Shown piece after piece: positions 27,996 to 36,093 of a stretch of 64,000 nucleotides of DNA. The position numbers and the translations under genes are program-made. This DNA comes from Acinetobacter lactucae (GTDB lineage: Bacteria > Pseudomonadota > Gammaproteobacteria > Pseudomonadales > Moraxellaceae), in assembly GCF_001605885.1 (NCBI RefSeq), contig NZ_LRPE01000004.1, positions 124,001-188,000 of the forward strand, given 5' to 3'. How positions within the stretch are numbered: the first letter of the stretch is position 1; each line of letters opens with the position of its first letter. The notes under the pieces were generated by a model, which ran no database searches, was not told where the DNA came from, and saw nothing but the letters and a program-made list of their open reading frames with translations.

Positions 27996-29006
27996 CTAAG
28001 ATAATTGAATATCAAGTTCTTGCAATTGCTGTTTTAAAACCTCATAACACTGTGTAGACAGGACGGCTTTAACAGGAACTACCCAAATAGACTGTTTAAA
28101 TTCAGGATGTTTTTCAAGTAATGGTAATAGTTTAACTGCATCTTTCTCAGTTGTAATAAGTGGCAGCTCGTCATTAAAAATTAAATCATTAATTGTGTAA
28201 TCATGATGATCGCGAAATGCGTGTTCTTGAAATTGTTTCAGGCCCAAATCTTTAAGTGTTTGATAAAAGCGTTGAGGAAAGCCAATACCGACTACAGCGT
28301 GATAACTATTCTCAGGATTGAAATTCGGTTTAGAACTAGACAAAGGATTGAGTAAATATGGCTGTCCTACCTCGAGGTGCATATTTAATTCTGTAGCAGG
28401 TTTATAAGTATGCTCAATCACCGTTCCTGTTTCTAAACGCTCAACAGGTTCGCGTAAATAGCCTTCAGGTAATAATTTTTTATTACCTAGACCACGATTT
28501 TGATCGAGTACAATCCACTCTATTTGCCGTCCTAATGCCCAATGCTGTAGCCCATCGTCACTAATAATCAAATCTATTTCTGATGACTTAAGCAATAGTT
28601 CTATTGCAGCCTGTCTATTTGGACCTACCGCCATTGGTACACTTGTAGCCTGAACAATTAATGCAGGCTCATCGCCAACCTGAGCGGCCTGTGCACCTGA
28701 GGTAACTAACATGGGAAAAGGACCACTACCCCCATACCCCCGACTAATCACCCCAACTTTTACATTATGCTGCTGTAGATAATTCACCAGTTCTATTAAT
28801 AATGGAGTTTTCCCACTTCCACCAACCGTAATATTACCAATAATCATCACAGGCACAGGTGCTTTATAAACTTGCTTAAAACCTGAATAATAAAGATGAC
28901 GATTGAGTAGAAACCCAGCACGATACAAACAAGACAATGGACGTAAAGCAACTAACCAACTCGATTGCTTATTCCATGCATTCTGGATCAGCTGGGCTAA
29001 TGACAT
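27996..29006 (-). CDS. lpxK: Tetraacyldisaccharide 4'-kinase
   Basis: This inner-membrane-associated kinase phosphorylates the lipid A disaccharide at the 4' position. It has 336 residues, with a P-loop GNITVGGSGKTPL at about 57-69, the SRGYGG motif and LIISDDGLQHWAL. It lies 2 bases after msbA and 9 before kdsB, forming an LOS precursor module with the flippase. Confidence 0.96.
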   Translation of the reverse strand: MSLAQLIQNAWNKQSSWLVALRPLSCLYRAGFLLNRHLYYSGFKQVYKAPVPVMIIGNITVGGSGKTPLLIELVNYLQQHNVKVGVISRGYGGSGPFPMLVTSGAQAAQVGDEPALIVQATSVPMAVGPNRQAAIELLLKSSEIDLIISDDGLQHWALGRQIEWIVLDQNRGLGNKKLLPEGYLREPVERLETGTVIEHTYKPATELNMHLEVGQPYLLNPLSSSKPNFNPENSYHAVVGIGFPQRFYQTLKDLGLKQFQEHAFRDHHDYTINDLIFNDELPLITTEKDAVKLLPLLEKHPEFKQSIWVVPVKAVLSTQCYEVLKQQLQELDIQLS

Positions 29007-29008
29007 GC

Positions 29009-30736
29009 TTAGTTATCCTCGAAATTACGTTGGTGTAATTGATAATAAGCACCATGTTTTGCGAGGAGTTCTTGGTGAGTACCTTGTTCAACAATTTGCC
29101 CTTGATCCATCACTACAATACGATCAGCATTTTCAATTGTTGATAAACGGTGAGCAATAACGATCGTTGTACGGTCTTGCATCGCTTCATCAAATGCTTG
29201 CTGAATAAAATGTTCAGATTCATTATCAAGAGCACTTGTAGCTTCATCTAAAATTAATATTGGAGCATTCTTTAAAATTGCTCGAGCAATAGCAATGCGC
29301 TGACGTTGACCACCTGATAAATTTAGGCCTTGAGCCCCTAAAACAGCATCATAACCATTTGGTAAATTCATAATGAAGTCATGTGCATATGCAGCTTTTG
29401 CAGCAGCATGGATTTCCTCATCTGAGGCACCCTGCAACTGACCATAAGCAATATTTTCACGAACAGTACGGTTAAATAATACAACTTGCTGATTTACCAT
29501 TGCGATTTGTGTACGCAGAGAAGAAAGATCAATGTCATTGATTGGTAAATCATCTAAATAAATTTGCCCACTTGATACCTCTTGAAAACGTACCAACATG
29601 TTAACCAATGAGCTTTTACCAGCGCCTGAACGTCCAACCAATGCTACAGTTTGACCCGGAAGGATATCTAAAGAGAAGTCTTTAATCGCTTGTACACCAT
29701 CGGCATAATTTAATGCCACATGATCAAAACGAATTGCACCATTTAGTTTAGGTTTTAATTGTCCGTTATTTTGCTCTTCAGGCAAATCCAACAACTCAAA
29801 AACAGAGTAAGCTGCAGCTAAACCACGCTGTAACTTTTCATTAACATCAGTCAGGTTTTTAACAGGTTTTGCTAATAAACCAGCAGCTGTAATGTAAGCC
29901 ACAAATTCACCAGCACTTGTATTACCTAAAATCTGTGGTCGTAAAGCTAACCATACAATAAGGGCCATAGCACAAGCCATCACCACCTGAACCACTGGGC
30001 TATTCAGGTTTTGTACAATCACCATTTTTAAACCGCGTTTTAAGTTTTCTTCCGATGACTTATAGAATCGTGCTTGTTCAGACTCTTCACCGGCAAAACT
30101 TTTTACTACCGCATTACCATTAATACTTTCTTGGACAACGTGATTCACATCACCCATCGTATCTTGAACCTGTAACGAAAGCTTTCGCATACGTTTTGAA
30201 GCTTTACGCACCAATATACCAATTACTGGTAAGAATACAAAAATACATAGCGTAAGGCGCCAATTGGTATAAAAGAGATAACCCAACAGCCCTAGAGTAA
30301 TCATCCCATCCCTAACAATGGTTCTTAATGACTCCGAAGAAGCTGCTGTTAGCTGCTCAACGTTATACATAATCTTGGCAGTAATATGACCAGATGAATT
30401 ATCTAAGTAATATTGTGCAGGTAATCTTAAAAGTTTGGCATAAACTTCTTGTCGAATACTAAAAACCAGACTACGTGAAATCACCGCAGTATAGTAGCCG
30501 CCCATAAATAGGCCTAATCCACGAAAAAAAACCAATAAAATGATTAGTATTGGGAACCAATCCAAATCTGCTCTACTGCTATTTTGGATTGCATCAATAA
30601 TAAACTTAATCAATTTAGCAACGGAAACTTCTGTTGCTGAGTTAATACCGAACCCGATAAGAACTAATAAGGCCACGCCCCAATAAGGTTTTAAATAGGC
30701 TATGAGACGCAAATAAACCTTAAAATCTTGATTCAC
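29009..30736 (-). CDS. msbA: Lipid A export ATP-binding/permease MsbA
   Basis: This homodimeric ABC flippase moves lipid A-core across the inner membrane. The 575-residue half-transporter has six membrane segments in the first 310 residues and a nucleotide-binding domain with Walker A GRSGAGKSS, signature LNLSGGQRQR, Walker B LILDEATSALD and the H-loop IAHRLST. The start is GTG, and its GTGA overlaps the exbD stop, so the motor genes and msbA are translationally coupled. Confidence 0.95.
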   Translation of the reverse strand: MNQDFKVYLRLIAYLKPYWGVALLVLIGFGINSATEVSVAKLIKFIIDAIQNSSRADLDWFPILIILLVFFRGLGLFMGGYYTAVISRSLVFSIRQEVYAKLLRLPAQYYLDNSSGHITAKIMYNVEQLTAASSESLRTIVRDGMITLGLLGYLFYTNWRLTLCIFVFLPVIGILVRKASKRMRKLSLQVQDTMGDVNHVVQESINGNAVVKSFAGEESEQARFYKSSEENLKRGLKMVIVQNLNSPVVQVVMACAMALIVWLALRPQILGNTSAGEFVAYITAAGLLAKPVKNLTDVNEKLQRGLAAAYSVFELLDLPEEQNNGQLKPKLNGAIRFDHVALNYADGVQAIKDFSLDILPGQTVALVGRSGAGKSSLVNMLVRFQEVSSGQIYLDDLPINDIDLSSLRTQIAMVNQQVVLFNRTVRENIAYGQLQGASDEEIHAAAKAAYAHDFIMNLPNGYDAVLGAQGLNLSGGQRQRIAIARAILKNAPILILDEATSALDNESEHFIQQAFDEAMQDRTTIVIAHRLSTIENADRIVVMDQGQIVEQGTHQELLAKHGAYYQLHQRNFEDN

Positions 30737-31161
30737 TCAGAAAAACCTCTAGAAGGAACTTTGGTACTAATATTGATGTTAACAAAACCGAGTTGTCCTG
30801 CAACATCCATAACGCGGATTACATCCTGATGAGACGCTTTGGCATCCGCAGCAATGATGAACATAAAATCACGGCGCTCTTGAGCAACTTGCTTAATTGC
30901 AGTACTCAGATCAGCAACCTCTTTAGACGAAAGTGCCTGACCATTTACAGCATAATGACCACCAGAGTCTACCACGACTTCAATTTTGTGATCGTACTGT
31001 TTTGGTGGAACACCTTGTGCATCTGGTAACGTTAAATTGATACGACTTGGCTGATTAAAAGTAGTCGACAATAATAAAAAAACTAAAATGAACAGCAAAC
31101 AATCAATCATGGGCGTTAAATTGATATGAATGTCTTCGACCTGAGAACGTTTAAATTTCAT
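30733..31161 (-). CDS. ExbD/TolR-family protein (no TonB partner nearby)
   Basis: This 142-residue protein has one N-terminal membrane helix with the proton-path aspartate in LTPMIDCLLFILVFLLLSTTF and a periplasmic domain (IAADAKASHQDVIRVMDVAGQLGF). It pairs with the ExbB-like gene just upstream and overlaps msbA by 4 bases. This exbB-exbD pair next to lipid A genes is conserved in several gammaproteobacteria. Its partner and role are not evident from sequence. Confidence 0.9.
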   Translation of the reverse strand: MKFKRSQVEDIHINLTPMIDCLLFILVFLLLSTTFNQPSRINLTLPDAQGVPPKQYDHKIEVVVDSGGHYAVNGQALSSKEVADLSTAIKQVAQERRDFMFIIAADAKASHQDVIRVMDVAGQLGFVNINISTKVPSRGFSE

Positions 31162-31176
31162 GTGGTTCTTTACCCA

Positions 31177-31812
31177 TTACCCAACACGACGGTGTTCTGC
31201 TATAGACGATGAACGTTTATAGAACAATGAGGCATGAAATAAAGTCGATTGCTGTTCTAACTCAGCAATATAATCCTGCACTACTCTTTGGAAATAGCGA
31301 TACGCGATTAAAGCTGGAATCGCAATTAACATTCCCACGGCTGTGGTAATAAGCGCTTTAGAAATACCCGGAATCATTAAACTTGGACTACCAGCCGATC
31401 CAAAATCAATCACAAGGAATGATTCAATAATCCCAACCACCGTACCCAGCAACCCGAGTAAAGGTGCCACTGCACTCAAAGTTCCTAAGAAGTTAATGTT
31501 TTTTTCTAAATAAGAAATTTCTTGAGAAGCTGCTACTTCCATTTGCGCACGAGCAAATTGCTCACCATGCTCTCGATGATCAAAACCGGCTTTTAAAATG
31601 TGAGCTAATGCGCTGTTTTGCACTTCTACATTTTGCTCCAAATTTTCCATAATATCGTCAGTTCTTAAAGAACTATCATCAATTAATGCTTTGGGTAGAA
31701 CTTGTGAACGTCTTAACCGAACAAAACGCTCAATACTGATCGCAACAGTTAAAATCGAGCATAGAATTAAAGGCAGCATCAACCAACCACCCGCTTTCAC
31801 AAGTTCCCACAT
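31177..31812 (-). CDS. MotA/TolQ/ExbB-family proton-channel protein
   Basis: This 211-residue protein has three membrane segments: near 12-30, near 105-130 (LSAVAPLLGLLGTVVGIIESF) and near 150-175 (ISKALITTAVGMLIAIPALIAY). It has no periplasmic extension, unlike the ExbB at 4148-5029, and is closer in length to TolQ or short ExbB. It is followed 15 bases later by its ExbD partner. The genes lie between parB and msbA. Confidence 0.9.
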   Translation of the reverse strand: MWELVKAGGWLMLPLILCSILTVAISIERFVRLRRSQVLPKALIDDSSLRTDDIMENLEQNVEVQNSALAHILKAGFDHREHGEQFARAQMEVAASQEISYLEKNINFLGTLSAVAPLLGLLGTVVGIIESFLVIDFGSAGSPSLMIPGISKALITTAVGMLIAIPALIAYRYFQRVVQDYIAELEQQSTLFHASLFYKRSSSIAEHRRVG

Positions 31813-31862
31813 ATCTTCTTCCCCAAGAATATAAAATTAGAAATATATGACCCAAATGCAAA

Positions 31863-32750
31863 TTAATCAGGCAAACAAATATTTAAAATGCCATCTAACT
31901 CGTCTAAGGTATGGTAATGAATAACCAGCTTACCCTTACCTTTTTGATTATGATCAATTTTTACATTAGCGCCAAAACGCTCTGATAGTTTTTGTGTCAA
32001 TTGTTCAATATCTGGTGCAACAGGCGCTTTCTCCCTCTCCTGTTTAGGTTCACTTCTATCACGCACCAATTGCTCTGTTTGACGAACAGATAATCCTTTT
32101 TCAATTACAATTTTAGCAATATCTAATTGATCTTTACCTTTTAACGTCAAGATAGCTCGAGCATGCCCCATATCAAGTAGACCTTGCTGCATAAAATCTT
32201 TAATTTCATCAGCCAGACTCAATAAACGCAGTAAATTACTGACTGTAGTACGGGCTTTTCCTACCGTTTCAGCAATTTCTTGATGACTTAGACCGAATTC
32301 ATCATGAAAACGCTGTAAGGCTATTGCTTGATCAATCGGGTTTAAATCTTGGCGTTGAATGTTTTCAATGAGCGCTAAAGCAATCGCGACTTGGTCATTT
32401 AAATCGCGAACAATTGCAGGAATTTCAGTTAAGCCTGCAAGTTGTGCAGCACGCCAACGACGCTCACCAGCAATGATTTCATACGGATATGCTTCATCAT
32501 CAACTGGACGAATGACAATAGGTTGCATCACTCCATGTTTTTCAATAGAAGATGCTAACTCTTGCAAATCATGTTCATGAATAAAGCGACGTGGTTGATA
32601 TTCACCACGTTTTAATAAATTTACATCAATTTGTTTCAACTGTCCGTGATCAAGTGCCTGAGCTTCAAGTTGTAATTTTTCTTTTTGAATTGAACCAAGT
32701 AATGCATCTAAACCACGACCTTTAGCCAATCCGCGTTTTTTGATGCTCAT
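31863..32750 (-). CDS. parB: Chromosome-partitioning protein ParB
   Basis: This CTP-dependent DNA clamp loads on parS and segregates the chromosome. The 295 residues show the GRGLDALLG start, the GERRWRAAQLAGL nucleotide-binding box, a KorB-type helix-turn-helix (LSHQEIAETVGKARTTVSNLLRLL) and the C-terminal dimerisation part. Its ATG overlaps the parA stop (ATGA). I saw no full parS palindrome in the window. Confidence 0.97.
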   Translation of the reverse strand: MSIKKRGLAKGRGLDALLGSIQKEKLQLEAQALDHGQLKQIDVNLLKRGEYQPRRFIHEHDLQELASSIEKHGVMQPIVIRPVDDEAYPYEIIAGERRWRAAQLAGLTEIPAIVRDLNDQVAIALALIENIQRQDLNPIDQAIALQRFHDEFGLSHQEIAETVGKARTTVSNLLRLLSLADEIKDFMQQGLLDMGHARAILTLKGKDQLDIAKIVIEKGLSVRQTEQLVRDRSEPKQEREKAPVAPDIEQLTQKLSERFGANVKIDHNQKGKGKLVIHYHTLDELDGILNICLPD

Positions 32751-33529
32751 ACTTTACTTCCTTTCTTCACTTTACTTTTCTTTAACATCTCAGCTGCAAG
32801 ATTTAAGTATGCAACTGCACCTTTAGAACTTTTCTCAAAATAGATAACTGGTAAACCATGTGCTGGCGCTTCTGCTAAGCGGACATTACGCGGAACAACA
32901 GTATCATAAAGTTTTTTTCCGAAATACTGTTCTAACTCAGCAGATACATCACGTGTTAAAGCATTTCGTGCATCGTACATTGTACGTAATACACCAATAA
33001 TTTCTAAATCAGGATTTAATGCCTTTTGAATACGGTCTATAGTCTGCGTTAAATCAGCTAAACCTTCTAGCGCATAATATTCGCATTGCATTGGAATGAT
33101 TACACTATCTACAGCTGCCAAAGCATTAACAGTAATCAAGCTCAAGCTTGGCGCACAATCCACAATGATAAAATCAAATGAGTTTCGGATTTCATTCAGA
33201 GCATTTTTTAGAATAAATTCGCGCCCTTCTTGCTCTGCAATAGCAAGCTCAACACCGGAAAGTTCACGATTAGAACCTAAAACTTTATATCCGACTTCTG
33301 CTTTTTGAATAGCTGTTTCAATTGGTACTTCGCCAAGTAGAACATCCGTAATGGAATACAAAAGATCGTTCTTTTGAATTCCGGACCCCATCGTAGCATT
33401 ACCTTGTGAATCCATATCTACAAGTAATACACGTTTCTTTAATACAGCTAGAGACGCTGCAAGATTTACTGCAGTCGTTGTTTTACCAACACCACCCTTT
33501 TGGTTTGCAATCGCAATAATTTGAGCCAT
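32747..33529 (-). CDS. parA: Chromosome-partitioning ATPase ParA
   Basis: This Walker-type ATPase of 260 residues binds the nucleoid and moves ParB-parS complexes. The deviant Walker A KGGVGKTT is at about 10-17, and the switch motifs DMDSQGNAT and FIIVDCAPSL are present. It is the chromosomal (Soj) rather than plasmid size class, with no N-terminal HTH. It follows rsmG, the usual order. Confidence 0.97.
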   Translation of the reverse strand: MAQIIAIANQKGGVGKTTTAVNLAASLAVLKKRVLLVDMDSQGNATMGSGIQKNDLLYSITDVLLGEVPIETAIQKAEVGYKVLGSNRELSGVELAIAEQEGREFILKNALNEIRNSFDFIIVDCAPSLSLITVNALAAVDSVIIPMQCEYYALEGLADLTQTIDRIQKALNPDLEIIGVLRTMYDARNALTRDVSAELEQYFGKKLYDTVVPRNVRLAEAPAHGLPVIYFEKSSKGAVAYLNLAAEMLKKSKVKKGSKV

Positions 33530-33550
33530 GGTAACCCTAATACTTTTTAT

Positions 33551-34183
33551 TTAAATACGTTGAAGTAAAAGTAAATGACGTTGTTCATCAAGTCTTGGTA
33601 CATTCAGCTCAATCACTTTACATGAAAAGTCCCGTTTAAGTTGCTCAATTTCCTCAACTGGCACAACTCCTTTCATTGCTGCAATGATACTGCTCTGATG
33701 CAAGTATGGCTGAGCTGCATCTACAAAATCCGTTAAAGAAGCAAAAGCACGACTTGTTATGACATCAAACTGACCAAGCTCATCAATTGTATCTTGATTT
33801 TCAACGCGTGTTTGCACTGCTACTACGTTTTTAAGCTTAAGGTCAGCAATAAACTGTTTCAAAAAACGAATTTTCTTACCATTTGAATCAAGCAATACAC
33901 AAGAACGTTCCGGCTGACACAAAGCAATGATCATGCCCGGCATACCGCCACCTGTACCTACATCGAGCAAACGGCCTGTTGGCAAATCTTTCAAAATACT
34001 TAGGCTATCTAACAAATGCTTCACTAACATTTCTTTCGGATCACGAATCGCTGTTAGATTATAAGCTTTGTTCCAAAGTACCAAAGCATCTTGATACTTC
34101 AACAATAATGTCAAAGCTTCATCGCTAAGCGATAAACCTAATTTTTGACTACCCTGTTGTAACTCTTGAAAAAACGGATGCAT
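33551..34183 (-). CDS. rsmG: 16S rRNA (guanine-527-N7)-methyltransferase
   Basis: This SAM-dependent enzyme methylates G527 of 16S rRNA. The 210 residues include the SAM loop LLDVGTGGGMPGM, the DSNGKKIRFL motif and ITSRAFASLTDFV. It heads rsmG-parA-parB. The mnmG gene that usually precedes it near oriC is absent; murU-amgK are upstream instead. Confidence 0.96.
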   Translation of the reverse strand: MHPFFQELQQGSQKLGLSLSDEALTLLLKYQDALVLWNKAYNLTAIRDPKEMLVKHLLDSLSILKDLPTGRLLDVGTGGGMPGMIIALCQPERSCVLLDSNGKKIRFLKQFIADLKLKNVVAVQTRVENQDTIDELGQFDVITSRAFASLTDFVDAAQPYLHQSSIIAAMKGVVPVEEIEQLKRDFSCKVIELNVPRLDEQRHLLLLQRI

Positions 34184-34270
34184 AAACAGATAACATCTAA
34201 GTAAAATTTAAAACAAAGTATACCCATTTATGCATCGTGGAACACTAGTTAACGATTAGGGATTACACAC

Positions 34271-34960
34271 TTAATCGTAGAAGCCTTCACGAATTTGCAA
34301 ATCTAGCTCCATTAAACGCTCAGGCGTTCCCACATCTACCCATGCACCTTTAAGCTTTTCACCAGATATTTTTTGACTGTGCATCGCTTGCTTCAATAGT
34401 GGAGCTAAAGGACGCTTACCCGCTTCCAATCCATCAAAAAGCTTAGGATGAATAACCGACACACCACTGAAAGTGAGGTTCTCGCCCGTCACATCTTGAT
34501 CGAATGTAAAAGCGCGCCCATCCAATAATGTAAAGTCGCCTTCAGGATGCTGTTTAGGATTATCAACCAACACAAGATGTGCCAAATCATCGTTTAACTT
34601 AATATGGCGTAGAGCTTCAAAATCCATTGTGGTCCATACATCTCCATTCACCAGAATAAAAGGATCTGTTCCAAGCAGTGGCAAAGCATTAATAATTCCA
34701 CCCGCTGTTTCCAGACCTTCTTCCTCTCGTGTCCAACGGATATCAACACCAAATTGAGAGCCATCACCTAAACTACTGATGAGTTTATCTGCCAACCATG
34801 CAGAATTGATGACGATTTCAGTCACACCAATTTTCTTAAGTTTTTCAATATGCCACACAATAAGGGGCTTACCGCCCACCTCGAGCAAAGGCTTTGGTGT
34901 ATATAGCGTAAGTGGACGCATGCGATTGCCCAAGCCAGCAGCAAGAATCATTGCTTTCAT
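34271..34960 (-). CDS. murU: N-acetylmuramate alpha-1-phosphate uridylyltransferase
   Basis: This nucleotidyltransferase of 229 residues makes UDP-MurNAc from MurNAc-1-phosphate in peptidoglycan recycling, bypassing the fosfomycin-sensitive de novo route. It has the sugar-nucleotide motif AAGLGNRMRPLT at the N-terminus, PLLEVGGKPLI and VNGDVWT with a metal-binding Asp. Its ATG overlaps the amgK stop by one base. The amgK-murU pair next to lptD is as in Pseudomonas. Confidence 0.92.
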   Translation of the reverse strand: MKAMILAAGLGNRMRPLTLYTPKPLLEVGGKPLIVWHIEKLKKIGVTEIVINSAWLADKLISSLGDGSQFGVDIRWTREEEGLETAGGIINALPLLGTDPFILVNGDVWTTMDFEALRHIKLNDDLAHLVLVDNPKQHPEGDFTLLDGRAFTFDQDVTGENLTFSGVSVIHPKLFDGLEAGKRPLAPLLKQAMHSQKISGEKLKGAWVDVGTPERLMELDLQIREGFYD

Positions 34961-35973
34961 TATGCTGCTACCTCATAGCTACCATATTTCTCGATAAACT
35001 TAGGCATCACGATGTTATTCATAAATACCATAAACTCTTCAAGTTCAGCATAACCACGGCTTTCTTCGAGTAAATACCACATGACACGTGGTAAATCCTT
35101 CAAATAACCTGACTTACCATCACGCTCAAACAAACGAACAAAAATGCCTAGAATTTTAATATGACGTTGAATAGCCATTAAATCCGCATCACGTTTAAAT
35201 TGATCAAAGCTACGGTTTTGTTTAGTCGACGCTGGCAACAGGTCATAAAACACTTTAAACCATTGATAAACACGATCAGCGTTCCATTGAACATAGGCAT
35301 CACGCGTAATCGAAATTAAGTCATATGTATCCGCACCAACAACAGCATCTTGAAAGTCGATTACCCCCAACTCTTGCTCATTGGTAATTTTCATCAAATT
35401 TCGACTATGAAAATCTCGATGTACAATAACTTGCGGTTGGGCTAATGCAGCACGAGCCAAGAAGTCAAATGCATTATCAATCGTTTTTTTCTGTTCAGCA
35501 GTCGGCTGAATAGAAAGTGACGGCAACATCCAGTCTGTAAGTAGCTGCATCTCCGACATTAATTTTTCGTAAGAATAAACTGGGAACTGTTTAGTCCCGT
35601 CAATAGACTGCAATTGAATAAGTTGTTTAAAACTTTGTTCGTAGTATTTATCAACAGTTTCATTAGTTAATAATGTCGATAAAAGCACATCACCAAAGTC
35701 TTCTAATAATAGAAAACCTTGAGCCAGATCTTTCGCGACGATCTGAGGCACACGTACGCCATGGCTCGCAAAAAACTCGTCAATGGTCACAAACGGAACA
35801 CAGTCTTCTTTTTCTGGAGGGGCATCCATGAGCATATACGTTTTATTTTGTAACTCGATACGCGCATAACGGCGGAAGCTTGCATCACCTGCTAAAAAAG
35901 CGATCTTAAATTGATCATTTTCAAGAACAGATGTAAGCCATGTATATATCAATTGTTCACGTTGTGTATTCAT
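34960..35973 (-). CDS. amgK: Anomeric MurNAc/GlcNAc kinase
   Basis: This aminoglycoside-phosphotransferase-fold kinase of 337 residues makes MurNAc-1-phosphate for MurU. The catalytic loop VHRDFHSRNLM and the metal-binding GVIDFQDAVVG are intact. The start is ATG 35973 rather than a TTG at 35979, but the ribosome site is weak. It is divergent from lptD across about 120 bases that must hold both promoters. Confidence 0.93.
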   Translation of the reverse strand: MNTQREQLIYTWLTSVLENDQFKIAFLAGDASFRRYARIELQNKTYMLMDAPPEKEDCVPFVTIDEFFASHGVRVPQIVAKDLAQGFLLLEDFGDVLLSTLLTNETVDKYYEQSFKQLIQLQSIDGTKQFPVYSYEKLMSEMQLLTDWMLPSLSIQPTAEQKKTIDNAFDFLARAALAQPQVIVHRDFHSRNLMKITNEQELGVIDFQDAVVGADTYDLISITRDAYVQWNADRVYQWFKVFYDLLPASTKQNRSFDQFKRDADLMAIQRHIKILGIFVRLFERDGKSGYLKDLPRVMWYLLEESRGYAELEEFMVFMNNIVMPKFIEKYGSYEVAA

Positions 35974-36093
35974 TTGCAATAAAATCTAAAACAAGCTGAG
36001 ATTTTTGAAGGGTTAAGTGTAGCCACTTATAAACTTTTTCTCTATGATGCGACAATAATTAATTGTGAATTAGCATACTTGGTTAATGAGACA

